Positions 1-10,700 of a stretch of DNA of 64,000 nt are shown one piece after another (position 1 is the first letter of the stretch; each line of letters opens with the position of its first letter). Made by a program: the position numbers and the translations under genes. Location of the stretch: contig NC_085140.1 of assembly GCF_024139115.2 (NCBI RefSeq), positions 234,176,371 to 234,240,370 on the forward strand. Reading direction: 5' to 3'. Below the pieces are notes generated by a model, which had not been told where the DNA came from, did not search any database, and worked only from the letters and a program-made list of their open reading frames with translations. The stretch comes from Armigeres subalbatus (lineage: Eukaryota; Arthropoda; Insecta; Diptera; Culicidae).

Positions 1-384
1 GGTGCTGAACGCTACGCTAGACAGAGTCCCATCGAAGGAAAGTGGTTACCTCAATACATTTCAAATCAAGTAACGCAGTACATAATTGCGATAACTACGA
101 ATCAGATGTCTTAACGTCAAATCGAAATAATTCCTTATTATGTTTTAACGTCTGTGATGGGTAGTGACCGCAACCAGATGGCGCCATTGTATGCGTTACT
201 AGCATTGCTTGCATTCAAATTTGCTTTGCGCTGTACCTGTAACGTTGTATACAACGGGCGCAGAGCAGGGTACGTATCAGCGTAGAATCATCATTGCTTG
301 GGTAATACCAACGTGATTCTGGGTGACAGATATATGATTTTATGCTATACAGTGATTTTCGCATCATATATCTGTCACAAGTAG
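1..384. other. No gene seen; small hairpin at 323-378
   Basis: No coding signal is supported. The only structure seen is a perfect 16-bp inverted repeat (GTGACAGATATATGAT at 323-338, its complement at 363-378) with a 24-nt loop, probably a decayed MITE or foldback. Confidence 0.4.
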
Positions 385-506
385 AAGTCGAGACAATTTC
401 CAATCCGAAAATTGCCTAGACCGGCACCGGGAATCGAACCCAGTCACCCTCAGCATGGTCTTGCTTTGTAGCCGCGTGTCTTACCGCACGGCTAAGGAGG
501 GCCCTA
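385..506 (-). mobile_element. tRNA-derived SINE (Feilai-like), head fragment
   Basis: Read on the - strand, this is the tRNA-like head of a SINE that recurs seven times in the window. It has a polymerase III B box (GGTTCGATTCCC) and an A-box-like TTAGCCGTGCGG. The 3' half and tail are missing at the low-coordinate end, and no target duplication is seen. Its head abuts the first recognisable codons of the R4-like LINE, so it may have caused or followed that LINE's 5' truncation. The Feilai name is from memory of Aedes SINEs and is unverified. Confidence 0.75.
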
Positions 507-599
507 GGAGCACATCCCTACACCTAACCGATGGAGAAAAGGTGTTACGGTCCAGGACTCTCAGCATCAGGAGGGGCATATTCCAAGGCGATACCTTTA

Positions 600-677
600 C
601 TGCCGCTAACCGCAAGTCGAGCACATCTGTATATGGAGGCCCATATACAGATGTGCTCGACTTGCGGTTAGCGGCAG
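600..677. mobile_element. 78-bp near-perfect palindrome inserted in the R4-like RT, flanked by TTTA direct repeats
   Basis: The arms are 37 bp, perfectly complementary and separated by a 4-nt loop (AGGC, 637-640). TTTA flanks both sides (596-599 and 678-681). Removing the palindrome plus one TTTA joins QGDTF to SPLWFC and restores the reading frame of the RT exactly, which shows it is an insertion and not native sequence. The element class is unknown: a minimal hairpin MITE, or a snap-back repair product. Confidence 0.85.
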
Positions 678-2384
678 TTTAGTCCTCTATGGTTTTGCCT
701 TGCCATGAACCCTCTTAGCAGAGCACTCAACCAACACAACTATGGCTATCATTTGAAGAGTGGGGAAAGGAGTACAAACATTACCCACAGCTTCTTTATG
801 GACTACTTGAAGCTGTTTGCGAAATCTGTGGGGAAGCTGCACCAATTTCTGCGGCTTGTAACGGTATTCAGCAACGACATCCGGATGGAGTTTGGTATCG
901 ATAAATGTCGATCCATACATCTACACCGGGGTCACCTGGTGGATGCCGACAGTTTCCGCGTCAACGAACAGGAGGAGATTCGAAACATGGTTGAAGGCGA
1001 AACGTACAAGTTCCTAGGTTTCCTGCAACTGAAAGGAATTCGCCATACGACAATCAAGAAAGAGCTGCAGGAAAAGTTCTTGCATCGTGTCAACGGTATT
1101 TTGAAGAGCCTCTTGTCGGCCGGCAACAAGGTGAAGGCGATAAACACGTTTGCTGTGCCATTGTTGACATACAGTTTCGGGGTGGTGAAGTGGACCAAGA
1201 CTGACTTGGAGGCATTAGAACGAGCAGTACGAGTGGCGTTCACTAAGCATCGCATGCGCCATCCAAAATCGTCCATCGAGAGAGTCACCCTGCCACGTAC
1301 AGTAGGAGGAAGAAGCGTCACCGATTTACAAACACTATGTGTTTCCCAGATCCAGCAGTTGCGAAGATACTTCGTGGAAAGCCAGAACCGCCACGAAATC
1401 TATCGCGCTGTGTGTGAAGCTGACCACGGATTCAGTGCCCTGCATCTGGCGCAGGAGGACTATCAGCTGAATTGCGACATCAAATCGGTTGACGAGATGA
1501 TCGCATCGTGGAAGCAGAAGGAGTTACATGGGACGCACCCCATCAACTGGAGCTGGAATATATCGACAAAGCGGCGTCGAATACGTAGCTGGTTCGGGGT
1601 GAACTCTTCTCGGAAACAGAAGGATTCATGGTAGCCATCCAGGACCGGGTAATTGCGACGAAGAACTATCGGCACTATATATTGCACGAAAACGTGGAGG
1701 ACCGCTGCAGGAAGTGCAATTCAGTAGGAGAGACGATCGAACATATCGTGTCCGGGTGTTCAGCCTTAGCTGATTCAGCCTATCTCGGTCGTCATAACGA
1801 AGTACCTAGATAAGATTGTGCACCAACAGCTTGCTTTAAAGCTGCCTGTCCCGGTTCTGGAAAATAGTTTCGTGAAGCTGTACTGGGATAGCGAGATCAT
1901 AACGGATGTCCTCATTCGTGCCAATCGGCCCGATATTGTGGTCTACGACAAAAGGATGAAGCGGGTAGCCCCCATCGACATTGCTGTACCGCTAGACTAG
2001 AACATTCTCCAACAAGATAACGAAGAACCACGATTTGGCGGAGGAGTTGAAGCAGATGTGGCACATGGAGGACGTGCGTATAATTCCGGTTGTTATCTCA
2101 GCAACCGGAATTGTCCCGAAATCTCTTCTGAGATCCTTAGGAGAGCTGGAACTATCTCATAACCTCCATAGCATCCAAAAGACAGTGGTTCTTGGAACTT
2201 GCAGCATAGTAAGAAGATTCCTGAACCACCATAACTTATACATCCGGTGCAAACGTTTATTATAGGATTTAATGTCAACCGGCGAATGGAATGGGGTCCA
2301 CAGAGCCTAATCCCCTTTGGCATTCAGATTGCCCGGGGTAGGTGAAAATTCCCAGCACGCTTGCTGAGGAAGTGCCAAAACTCT

Positions 2385-2404
2385 ATAATAATAATAATAA
2401 TAAT
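2385..2404 (+). repeat. (TAA)n microsatellite at the 3' end of the R4-like LINE
   Basis: About six TAA units lie directly downstream of the LINE 3' region. Dong elements are known to integrate in TAA repeats, so this is probably the target tract or tail. Confidence 0.8.
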
Positions 2405-2542
2405 TTTTCATTCATGATAAGCGAATCCTCCACGCGAAGTGGTGCCTCGTGCAAATAACGGCAAGTAGCAGATGGCAGTGATGCTGGAACAAAAAGTGCA
2501 ATGAGCCTTGCGTTCATTCAGCAAATAGTTTTATGTAAATAA

Positions 2543-2746
2543 CATATATACATATATCCATCATATATCCATCTCATCGCAAAACAAAGAAATACGTCAC
2601 CAAATTCGTCGCTTCTTTTTGTCAACATGCATGCTCACTGCTGAAAAAAATCACAAAAATAATAAACAAACCAAATTCCTTTCTATTGCTTTGTTTTTGA
2701 TGGGATGGAAATAGGAGCTATGAGATGAAGTGCCGAACCGTTCCCC
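2543..2746 (-). mobile_element. MITE, family with TIR GGGGAACGGTTCGGCACTTC (copy 1)
   Basis: Aligns along its length, in reverse orientation, with the copy at 19818-20032. The terminal repeat and flanking TA at the right end (2747-2748) are intact. The left terminus has diverged into an AT-rich ATATAC tract and is uncertain. The jockey-like LINE fragment starts right after its TA. Confidence 0.7.
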
Positions 2747-2748
2747 TA

Positions 2749-3741
2749 CCAAGCTTAGGTTTAACGAGCACGTCAGTATGACAACGGCAAAGGCTTTTGC
2801 TGCTCTAGGATTTATTCGTCGTAACACTGGTTGTTTTACAGATGTTTATGTGCTCAAGTCAATTTACTGTTGTTTAGTCTGCATCATTTTGGAATGTGCT
2901 GTTTGTGTTTGGTCACCTTACCATGTAGTCCAAACTCCGAATGTAAAGAGTTCAACGCTCTTTTCTCAGATATCGCTTTACGGCAGCTCCCATGGAATGA
3001 CTCTCTGAACCTTCCTGACTACGCCAGTCGATGCAGGCTCATAGACCTTGAAACATTAGCGCTTAGACGCATTAAACTGCAAAGAATGTTCATATTTGAT
3101 CTTATAAATAATTACATAGATAGCCCTTCACTTCTCCAAAACATAAATTTGTATGCACCTACACGCCAGCTTCGCGACAGGCCTACTTTTTCCGTTAGAC
3201 GCCACAGAACCTCATATGGGTACAATAATCCGTTTGATAGTTGAATCATTTGTTTGAGAAACTGCATAAGTCCATTTTACACTATTTAGAGAAAACAACA
3301 AAAAACTGTTTTCGAACAAATCTTTCAATTTCTTCGATACAGATCAATAGTTTTTGGAAAAACACAACACCCTGGGGCACTTTCAGTGCAAAAAATGTAA
3401 GCAGTACTCCACAATTGCTCTTCAAAGTTCGTGGACATAAGTAGTTTCTCAAACAAACAAACAACGCAACGCAACGCAATAAGTAGTTTCTCAAACAAAC
3501 GAAAAAAAATTCATACATTCCTGAACAAAAAAAAATTTTTTTTCGTATTTTTTGCCAGAATACGTATTTTTGGACGAGGATTCAGAATATATAAAAATCT
3601 CATTTTGGCCAAAAATGTAACATATGCAGTTTCTCAAACAAACGGTTCAGTTGTGTGAAAATGTTTAATGATGTCAGTGCTGTTTTCGATTTTAATATGT
3701 CCAAGTCAATGTTTAAGAATAGGATTAGAAATTTAGCATAA
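2749..3741 (+). pseudogene. Jockey-like LINE, C-terminal end of ORF2, split by a MITE
   Basis: The translation shows the post-RT tail typical of jockey-type LINEs: a TTAKAFAALGFIRR block, then a two-frame stretch ending in LPDYASRCRLIDLETLALRR and a long run to NPFD at 3238. A one-base shift lies near 2960. The frame resumes after the inserted element (3243-3648) with CVKMFNDVSAVFDFN and ends at TAA 3739-3741. A short 3' UTR follows and ends in an AATAAATAAATA tail (about 3786-3797), a usual non-LTR terminus. The 5' part is missing, cut at the neighbouring MITE. Not functional. Confidence 0.75.
3243..3648. mobile_element. 406-bp TIR element inserted in the jockey-like LINE
   Basis: Terminal inverted repeats begin GAATCATTTG on the left and GAACCGTTTG on the right, both followed by TTTGAGAAACTGCATA. 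AGTT flanks both ends (3239-3242, 3649-3652). Deleting the element and one AGTT restores NPFDSCVKMFN in frame. The interior holds two more GTTTCTCAAACAAAC copies and an (AACGC)n tract. No transposase is encoded. Confidence 0.8.
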
Positions 3742-5273
3742 GAATCAGTCTGTGGAATTGTTTTTTTTACATTCGAGACGAAGTAATAAATAAATACTGG
3801 AGTCTGGAAATATTTCCTTATAACTAAGGAAGGATCTAAATCTCACTATAGGTGGATTAATCTGGGCCTACAAAGCCTTAAAACGGGGATGCGTATTACA
3901 AATGTTGGTACCCATCTGATGTTTCTGTTGAATACAAATTAATCGAAGGATTTTAGCAAATAAATATTTGCAACGTTAAAATTGTGAGTAGGACATTAAT
4001 TAATTTGAGGAAATTGTCCTCAATTGCTAGTTGGATTTTTTTACCCTCTTGCTTCTGATGCAGTGTTGGTAGAATCATGCTCAAATCTCACTCACCGAAG
4101 CCTCATGCGCGAACTGACTCGTTTGCTATTCTGCATGGAGAGCATCGCGCATGAGTTTTTCAAGCAAAATTGCATCGATTCGCTCATTTGCCGAAAAATG
4201 AATTCGCTCTAAAAAGTGTCAAAACCCAATCGAAGCGTATTCCACGTTTACGTGTGGATTTATTATCTGTTGTTTGAAGCAAAGAAAGTTATTCCGATGA
4301 ATTTAACAAAGAATAACACGCAAAAATCATGCAATGGTGCAAAACGCGAGTCGAATCATGGACAATTATCTAGGTTTGCCTCGCGCTTGATTTGAATCGT
4401 GGAAGAGTATTGAGAATTTGAGTTTTTACCAACATTGTTCTGATGGAGATTCAGACCATCGACCAACCCACTTCAGAGCTGGATTTCATTACTCCAACTA
4501 TGTCCAGAAGTTAAAGTGACCAGATTTTTCTTAGGTCATCTTATTTTTTGAAATGTTTTCAAAAGAGACTTTTTTATAAAGCCCCAGTCACTTAATATCT
4601 GGAAAACTATTTATTTTCTAAAGGCGCTTCTAGTTACCCGTTTGTTTGAGAGACTTTCGTTTTTCAGTAAATTTTGTCAAAATCCACTGAAGTTTAAAAA
4701 AATGTGACAAGTGAAAGCTGAAGTGAAAAAAATTTGAATCAATTTGAGTGGCCATTTTATTTAACATTTAGTGATTTTACATCATCTGCTTTATTTTTTT
4801 TCAAATATTTTTGAAATGGGAAATATTTCACACAGAGGCGACTCGTCCATATGTTCTACCTGTTCATGGAACAGGTAACCATTTTTAGTTCAGAAGTAGG
4901 AAAGTTAAAGTCCTTACAATTAATTTCTTTGCAATTATTTATTAGGGCAAATAATTACTCAGTGAAATTTTTAAACAAAGTTTCACGTAATGTTTCCAAT
5001 GATGGTTTAATATCTAACGAAACAAAATATTGCGTAGACAGATCAACTCAGACAAGATCAGTTAAATATGTGTTTCTCCGACGAATAACAGCACACCACG
5101 TCTCATAGAAAGCTTTTGCCAGTCGTACGATTCATAAAGAACCAACAGCAGCGCTGGCAGAAGTAAAATTTAAAGCCTGCGCCATGACGAAAGTTTTGAA
5201 ATAATTTCCTCCTTGGTATGCGCACTCGTTCTCCGCGCGCGTAGAACCAGCGTGAGCGTTGCCAGCTTTCTTC
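3742..5273. other. No gene seen
   Basis: Apart from the short LINE tail, this is AT-rich intergenic DNA. The phrase ATAGGTGGATTAATCTGGG at about 3849 recurs at 21090 and, in part, at 30991, so it probably marks the end of a dispersed repeat. A CCGTTTGTTTGAGAGAC scrap near 4639 resembles the TIR of the 3243-3648 element. Short open frames here have no recognisable domain. Confidence 0.4.
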
Positions 5274-5403
5274 GGCCGATGACATAGTGACGCGTGAGCG
5301 TGCGCGAACGCGTCTAAGCACTCGTGAAGCAGAATATCAGCAAGAGGATTCCTTTTGTCTTAGACGCGTTCGCGCACGCTCACGCGTCACTATGTCATCG
5401 GCC
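5274..5403. repeat. Perfect GC-rich inverted repeat, 45-bp arms, 40-nt loop
   Basis: The left arm 5274-5318 (starting GGCCGATGACATAGTGACGC) is exactly complementary to 5359-5403. The arms are CpG-rich against an AT-rich surround. A TTC triplet on each side could be a minimal target duplication. No TIR family is recognised. The matching peptide in the two overlapping open frames is a by-product of the symmetry. Confidence 0.9.
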
Positions 5404-7721
5404 TTCGTTTCGTCACATCATCCTCTTTCGCATGCAACGCAGGCACGTTTAGATGAATGTTGTGCGTGCTCTGTGCGCAGGAGTCCAACCCGTTCGACGC
5501 GCTGCGAGAACAACCAACGACGCGACGTATCTTCGGTTAGACTCGGTCGGAGTGTCGGGCTGTGCTTTGCTGAAAGGCGCACCGCGACCGCACACGCTTT
5601 CGTTTATACTTCGATGATTGGGAACGGTTTGTTTTTTTTTCTCCTGATGATTATGCATCATAAACAATTCAGTATCAAGAACAATATTAAATTAATGTTT
5701 GAGTTTTTAAAAAGACATCAAAATTTGATTATTATAAAATATTATAAAATTGAATTATTTAATAATGCTTTTTTTTTTCAAAATAATCAAAACCAATCAA
5801 CATAGAAAAAAAGGCATAGTTTTCACTAAATTTGAAAAACTAAATAGCTCTAAAACATTGCAGTAGACTCAATCTGGGGTCGCATCAAATGATGATACTA
5901 ATAATGGCTAATTACATTTCCTTCACAACAACAAAATATGTGAGAGTTTTTAAATGCTAGGGGCGATGGGTCCTGCGCAACCGAATGGTGGAAAGAGTTG
6001 ATTTGAAAGATCTCTATTCTGAGCAATATCCAGTTATCGTCAACTGTTACCAAGTTAGATTTCGGACGAATTGGGAGAGTTTTAAATTTTAAATGCATCT
6101 TAATTTGAAACATTTTTAGAACAAAAGAGATTAATTTAGTAGGGAGATTAAGAAGCTGTTTATTGTTTTATAAATCCTTTCTGTTTAAATTGTTTTTTTT
6201 TTCTAATGTTTGGTTACGTTGTACAAGAAAAGGTTATAATATTAGATCAAATACACAACTTTCATTCGAAACCTCAGCTTGATGTATATTTTTTTAGCAG
6301 GCTGGTAGAACAGGTGTACCAAAAGTTCACGAGACGCCCCTGATTTCACAATCTATAGTTCATTGCCTAGCGATTAGTGGCTTCGGTAGTCTTAAACGTA
6401 TTGTGTATTATGGTAGCATGTTCAATGTTTTGGGGAGAAAGCTTATCTTCTTTATCATAGGCGGCAGCGAGTAGTGCCTAGAACTCATATAATAAAAAAT
6501 ATTGTTGTTACGCAAAAATGGGTGATTTTAACCCGTTACGATTTAGTGTAAAAACGACTTTTCAAAAACCGGTTTTCATGCTTTTAAGTGCCTCTGAACC
6601 TTTATAAAAATCCCGTTTATTTTTATCCGCGTGACAAAAACCGCGTAAATCCCGAAATCTGCGTTAAAAACCGACCACAGTGTACCACAATTTAATCGCA
6701 ATGAGTGATAATAAAATAACAAACATCAACGACAGGATTTTTAAATGCTAATTTTACTGATCATCACAGAAAGCTTTCCTTTAAATCACATTGGAAAAAC
6801 TGGAAACCTTTGATGATCACTCTAAAAAGTTGGCTTGATATGCAGCTTTGAGCTTTCGCTCTCGGTTTCAAAGTTAATTATTCCTTATGCAGTTGCATTC
6901 AATCAATTCAAATGTAACAAGTATCATTCACCAGTTTAATGTTTGAAGGATTGGTTGCAGTACTTGATAGATCCATAAATTGTAAACATAAGGAAAGCTA
7001 TACCACCACAACCTGCGCAATTTAATTTTTACTTTATTGCTTCCAAATGTAGATATCCCAACTTAACCACTAATCACAGATATTGTATCACAGCACGGAA
7101 TCGTATGTGTTTCAGAATGACGGTGGATTACCCAAGTACCGTGATTCGATTCTACGATGATTCTTGTACTGTGTCTTCCCGCTGTACGTGGGCAAACCAA
7201 AGTATAAAGCAAGGAAAGTAATTCTCATTGCCATGGAAACCATCTCCCATTAGAATTGCGTAGATCCCCGTCTGCGTAGAGCTACAGAAAGGCGGACAGA
7301 GTACAACTATCGTTATACCTATCTTGGTTTACAAAATTTCGCTGCAGTACGTTGCACTACCAGTTAAATTTCAAACGAAAACGAAACAAGTCATTCGACT
7401 AGCTACTAGAAATTTTGCTTGAAATTTATAAATGTTATGTCTGTCTGTCTTTGATAAAGATTGCGAAAACATTAGACTGGATCGGAAAATCTTCGAAATA
7501 TTGCCTTCAATAGCTAAAAGTTGGTTTGATGACCGTTGCTTGGATCCGTAAAGTGGTTTAGGCCAGTTTAATATACGATTCCGGGGAAACCCCAATCACA
7601 ATACGCTGAAACAGTTATCAGCGAGACTACATTTTACTCTTCGAGTCCCAGTCCCGTCGTGTCGTAGCCGGTTGAACGTTGAGCTCACATCAGTTTCGGA
7701 TGGATCGCGCAGTGGTCAGCT
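5404..7721. other. Intergenic; CpG-rich 5440-5610, then unannotated DNA upstream of the protease
   Basis: 5440-5610 is locally CpG-rich and could be a promoter or decayed element. 5630-6300 is AT-rich. 6525-6690 contains repeat-like text (CCGCGTAAATCCCGAAATC). The 300 bp before the protease start contain no certain TATA box. A TCAGT initiator-like match lies at 7690-7694, but an out-of-frame ATG at 7700 would precede the chosen start, so the transcription start is not assigned. Confidence 0.35.
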
Positions 7722-10700
7722 ATGGAAATGAGTTCAAGTTGTTGGATTTTCGCGTTGATATATTTTTTCGGGATCATGAATTCAACGCGTGTGTGAGATT
7801 AATTACAAAACATTCGATTGAATTTTTCAATAAGTGTATTTCTGTCATAACTAGGTGGGACTTTGCCGTGCCAAGCTATGGATGGTTCAGAAGGAAAATG
7901 TGTTCCAGTGGATGACTGTAGGTGGATCCTGTCAAAGCCGGCACTCTTGAATGATGCCTTCGAAAATAGTGCGTGCGGATTCGGACCTGAATTGGTATGC
8001 TGCCCCAGGTGGCAGAATGCCGAAAATTGTGGTCAAACTCTGAGTTACTCAGAACCTGAGCGTTTTCCATGGGTTGTGAGTATAGCTTACCGCGTAAAGA
8101 GAAGAATTTTTTACCAGAGGTGCACCGGATCGTTAATTAACAGCCAATATGTGCTGACGGTTGCGCATTGCATAGCAGACCTATCATTCAGATGGAAATT
8201 GTAAGTCTGAGATTTGTTGGAAGCAAACTGATGGAGAAATTTGCAATAACTATGCGTCATTCGTAGATATAGTATTCGTGTCAAAAGAGATGAAATCTAT
8301 AAGGATTACGGAATACTTCGGAGCATAGTTCACCCAAACTACAACCGTTACAATCTAAATAAGGACGACGATGTGGCTCTTTTGAAGTTGGCCGATAGAG
8401 TCGAATTCGATGCGCATGTTCAACCAATATGTTTGACGAGGCAAGATGATCTCCATAGCGCCCTACTTGAAGGACAAATGTTTACCATATTCTCGAGAGG
8501 ACCGCCCAGAGCCGGTACGTACAAGTACCCAATTATATTACAGCTCACATTTTTAATTAGAAACACTAAATGTAAGGCAATTAGTACGCTTGATGTAAAG
8601 CAGCTAGTCCGTAGTCCGATTTCTTACATATTTTTCTATACTTAAGGATTAAGGATATAGATTGTCAATTATCCAAGAACAGTAGAAAACCCAAATTAGT
8701 AACCATGGTATCATTTTTTCTTGAATTCGCATGCGAAACAAGAGACAAAAGAGCAACGACAAAGCTTTGTTATTGTCAGAGATAATAATGACAAAGATCT
8801 GAAATTTTTTGTCTGCAACAAAAAAGAAGACGAGTTTGTTGCTAACTTTTCATCCCGTTGTTTTGCATTATCTCTATAGTAAATTTTGGTTCTATGCTAT
8901 CGTAGTTTCTGCTTTTATAGAAATAACTCTGATTACATAAATAGCATCGTATTCTCGGAAATTTCAAGGCATGCAAGGGAAATCTCGCTTAACTTTTCAA
9001 AAGGACCTAAGTAACATTTTTTCATGAATTAATTTGAGTACTGCAATCGAAAACTTTCATGTTTTTTTGTTGATTGCGCTATTAAAATTAATTCATGAAA
9101 AAAAATGTTACTTAGGTCCTTTTGAAAAGTTAAGGTGATTATACAAGGAAGCCAGAAATCAACCATTTTGTAAGCCAAGTGCTTTTCCAAAAAAAAAATT
9201 CAAGAGCGCGAGATGAAAGAACCATAACGCGTATGGGGCTGAAATAATGGTAGATCGTTTGCTTATTTATGCTGAACAATCATAATTTGAGTTTCGGCAC
9301 TGTACGAAAACTATTACGCCAGATTTTTGCTTTTGGAAATGTATGTAAATAAACGTGTGGTGAATTTGAAATTCACCACGGGCTTCATTCTATAATCACC
9401 TTAAGCGAGAAATGATCTTTGTCATATTGTGTTCGGGTTCTGATAAAAGTATGTTGCGAATGGGGTTTGTCAGTAACAAACTCTGTTGATGACAAAGGGT
9501 ATATTGTTAGGCGTTGCTCGAGTATGAATATGAATTGATATGAAATAATTTTCGGTTTGCTTTCACGAACAAAATATCAGAAGCCAGTCTTAAAGCCGCT
9601 TGATGGGATTTGGCAGAACCCCGACCAACGGAGAATAAAATTTACGATTGAAGTTTGCCACTACTTCGATATTCGGGATTCGTAGGAAGACCGCGTTGAC
9701 GTATTTCAGGTCAGTGAAGGCCTCTCAGTCGTTGGAGCCTGTTTCTCCGAGGTAGAATTTCTATTTGTCAATGTTTACCTCCCCTGTGGAACACTTCTCA
9801 TCATTAAACAAAAGGTGAGTGATCAGCCTGTCCCTTCTTCTCGTGCTGAAGTAAAAGGTTGCTTCCGACCTTTACAATGGAAACCGTTTCCCACTTCAAG
9901 TATTTTTAAATATTGGCGGAAAATCAGTTTTTTCTCATGACAATTTTGGCGTATATATTTAAATTTCAGTGAAATATTCGATTTGGTGCGTCACGTGCCC
10001 TAGCGTAACTCCGCCAGTGTTCAAGTCACTGCTAACTCCCGTCCCCCACCGTCACCTAGAGGCCACGATGGCGCTATTATGTCGCCGATTCGACGCTCGT
10101 TAGAGCATAGCAAGGGAGACAGTGCATAGCTCAGCCAAGGGGCAAAATGGGCCAACGCATAATTTTCTAATAAAATCCATCCGTGTAAAAAGTGACCCCC
10201 GTATAAACAAACAACCATGCGTTCATCACTATTTTACATCCTATGAGTCATTTTACACCACCATTCGGGCGTTTTGCCCCATTTTAAAACAAATTAAGGA
10301 TGCTAAGGCAACAGTGGGAGACCTTTAATTACTCCTTTCATTCACTTTGGGGGAAAGTCAATACGCTTAGTCAAATGCCCTTGGGGAATATATTGCATCG
10401 CTAGTGTTGTTGAGTAGCTATCTAGTCGATTTCCAAAGGCTAGCCACTTGATCCTTACCTTTACAAACCTTTCGGCTCCCCCCGGTGAACCTGCGCAGTT
10501 CCCCAATTAACAAGCACAGGTAGGAAGTGAGGAAATGTATAGACCGGTCATCGGACCGGATAGTCTGCATACCGTATCGAATGACAACGGCCAACGATGC
10601 ATAAACTTGGTAGCATAAACATGCGGAATGGTAGTCCGAAGCACTTTCTTCCCCCGCAAGAATATCCACAAGGCCACATGGAAATCACCTAATCAAGTAA

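Larger units (their letters stand above)
507..2404 (+). pseudogene. Decayed R4/Dong-clade LINE ORF (reverse transcriptase plus restriction-like endonuclease)
   Basis: A 5'-truncated non-LTR retrotransposon copy. Pieces in order: an RT motif GIFQGD (570-595); RT palm with FMDYLKLF near 796-820, where the second catalytic Asp of the usual DD is Tyr; thumb-like region (PLLTYSFGVVKWT, then HPKS and LPRTVGGRS) typical of the R4/Dong/Rex6 group; a CCHC knuckle (C-x2-C-x8-H-x4-C, about 1705-1760); and the PD-type endonuclease motif RPDIVVYDKR followed by PIDIAVPLD (about 1926-1997). A C-terminal block (2035-2265) contains PVVISATGIVPKSL. The frame shifts near 1600, 1795 and 2000, and a palindromic insertion sits at 600-677. 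The copy ends in a (TAA)n tract, the known target of Dong elements. Clade assignment rests on motif recall. Confidence 0.8.

Noticed and set aside
385..506. tRNA-like sequences with A and B boxes (also at 17.8, 29.7, 34.1, 38.6, 48.4, 57.9 kb)
   Set aside because: They are SINE heads: all continue into the same non-tRNA body, and several have a tail and target duplications. No functional tRNA fold was accepted.
5287..5805. 172-codon + strand frame and its - strand partner at 5103-5321
   Set aside because: The shared peptide comes from the perfect inverted repeat; the rest has no domain and biased composition.
7679..7915. Alternative unspliced frame over protease exon 1 starting at ATG 7700
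   Set aside because: It ignores the intron, lacks a signal peptide and misses the CLIP cysteines; the 7722 start gives both.
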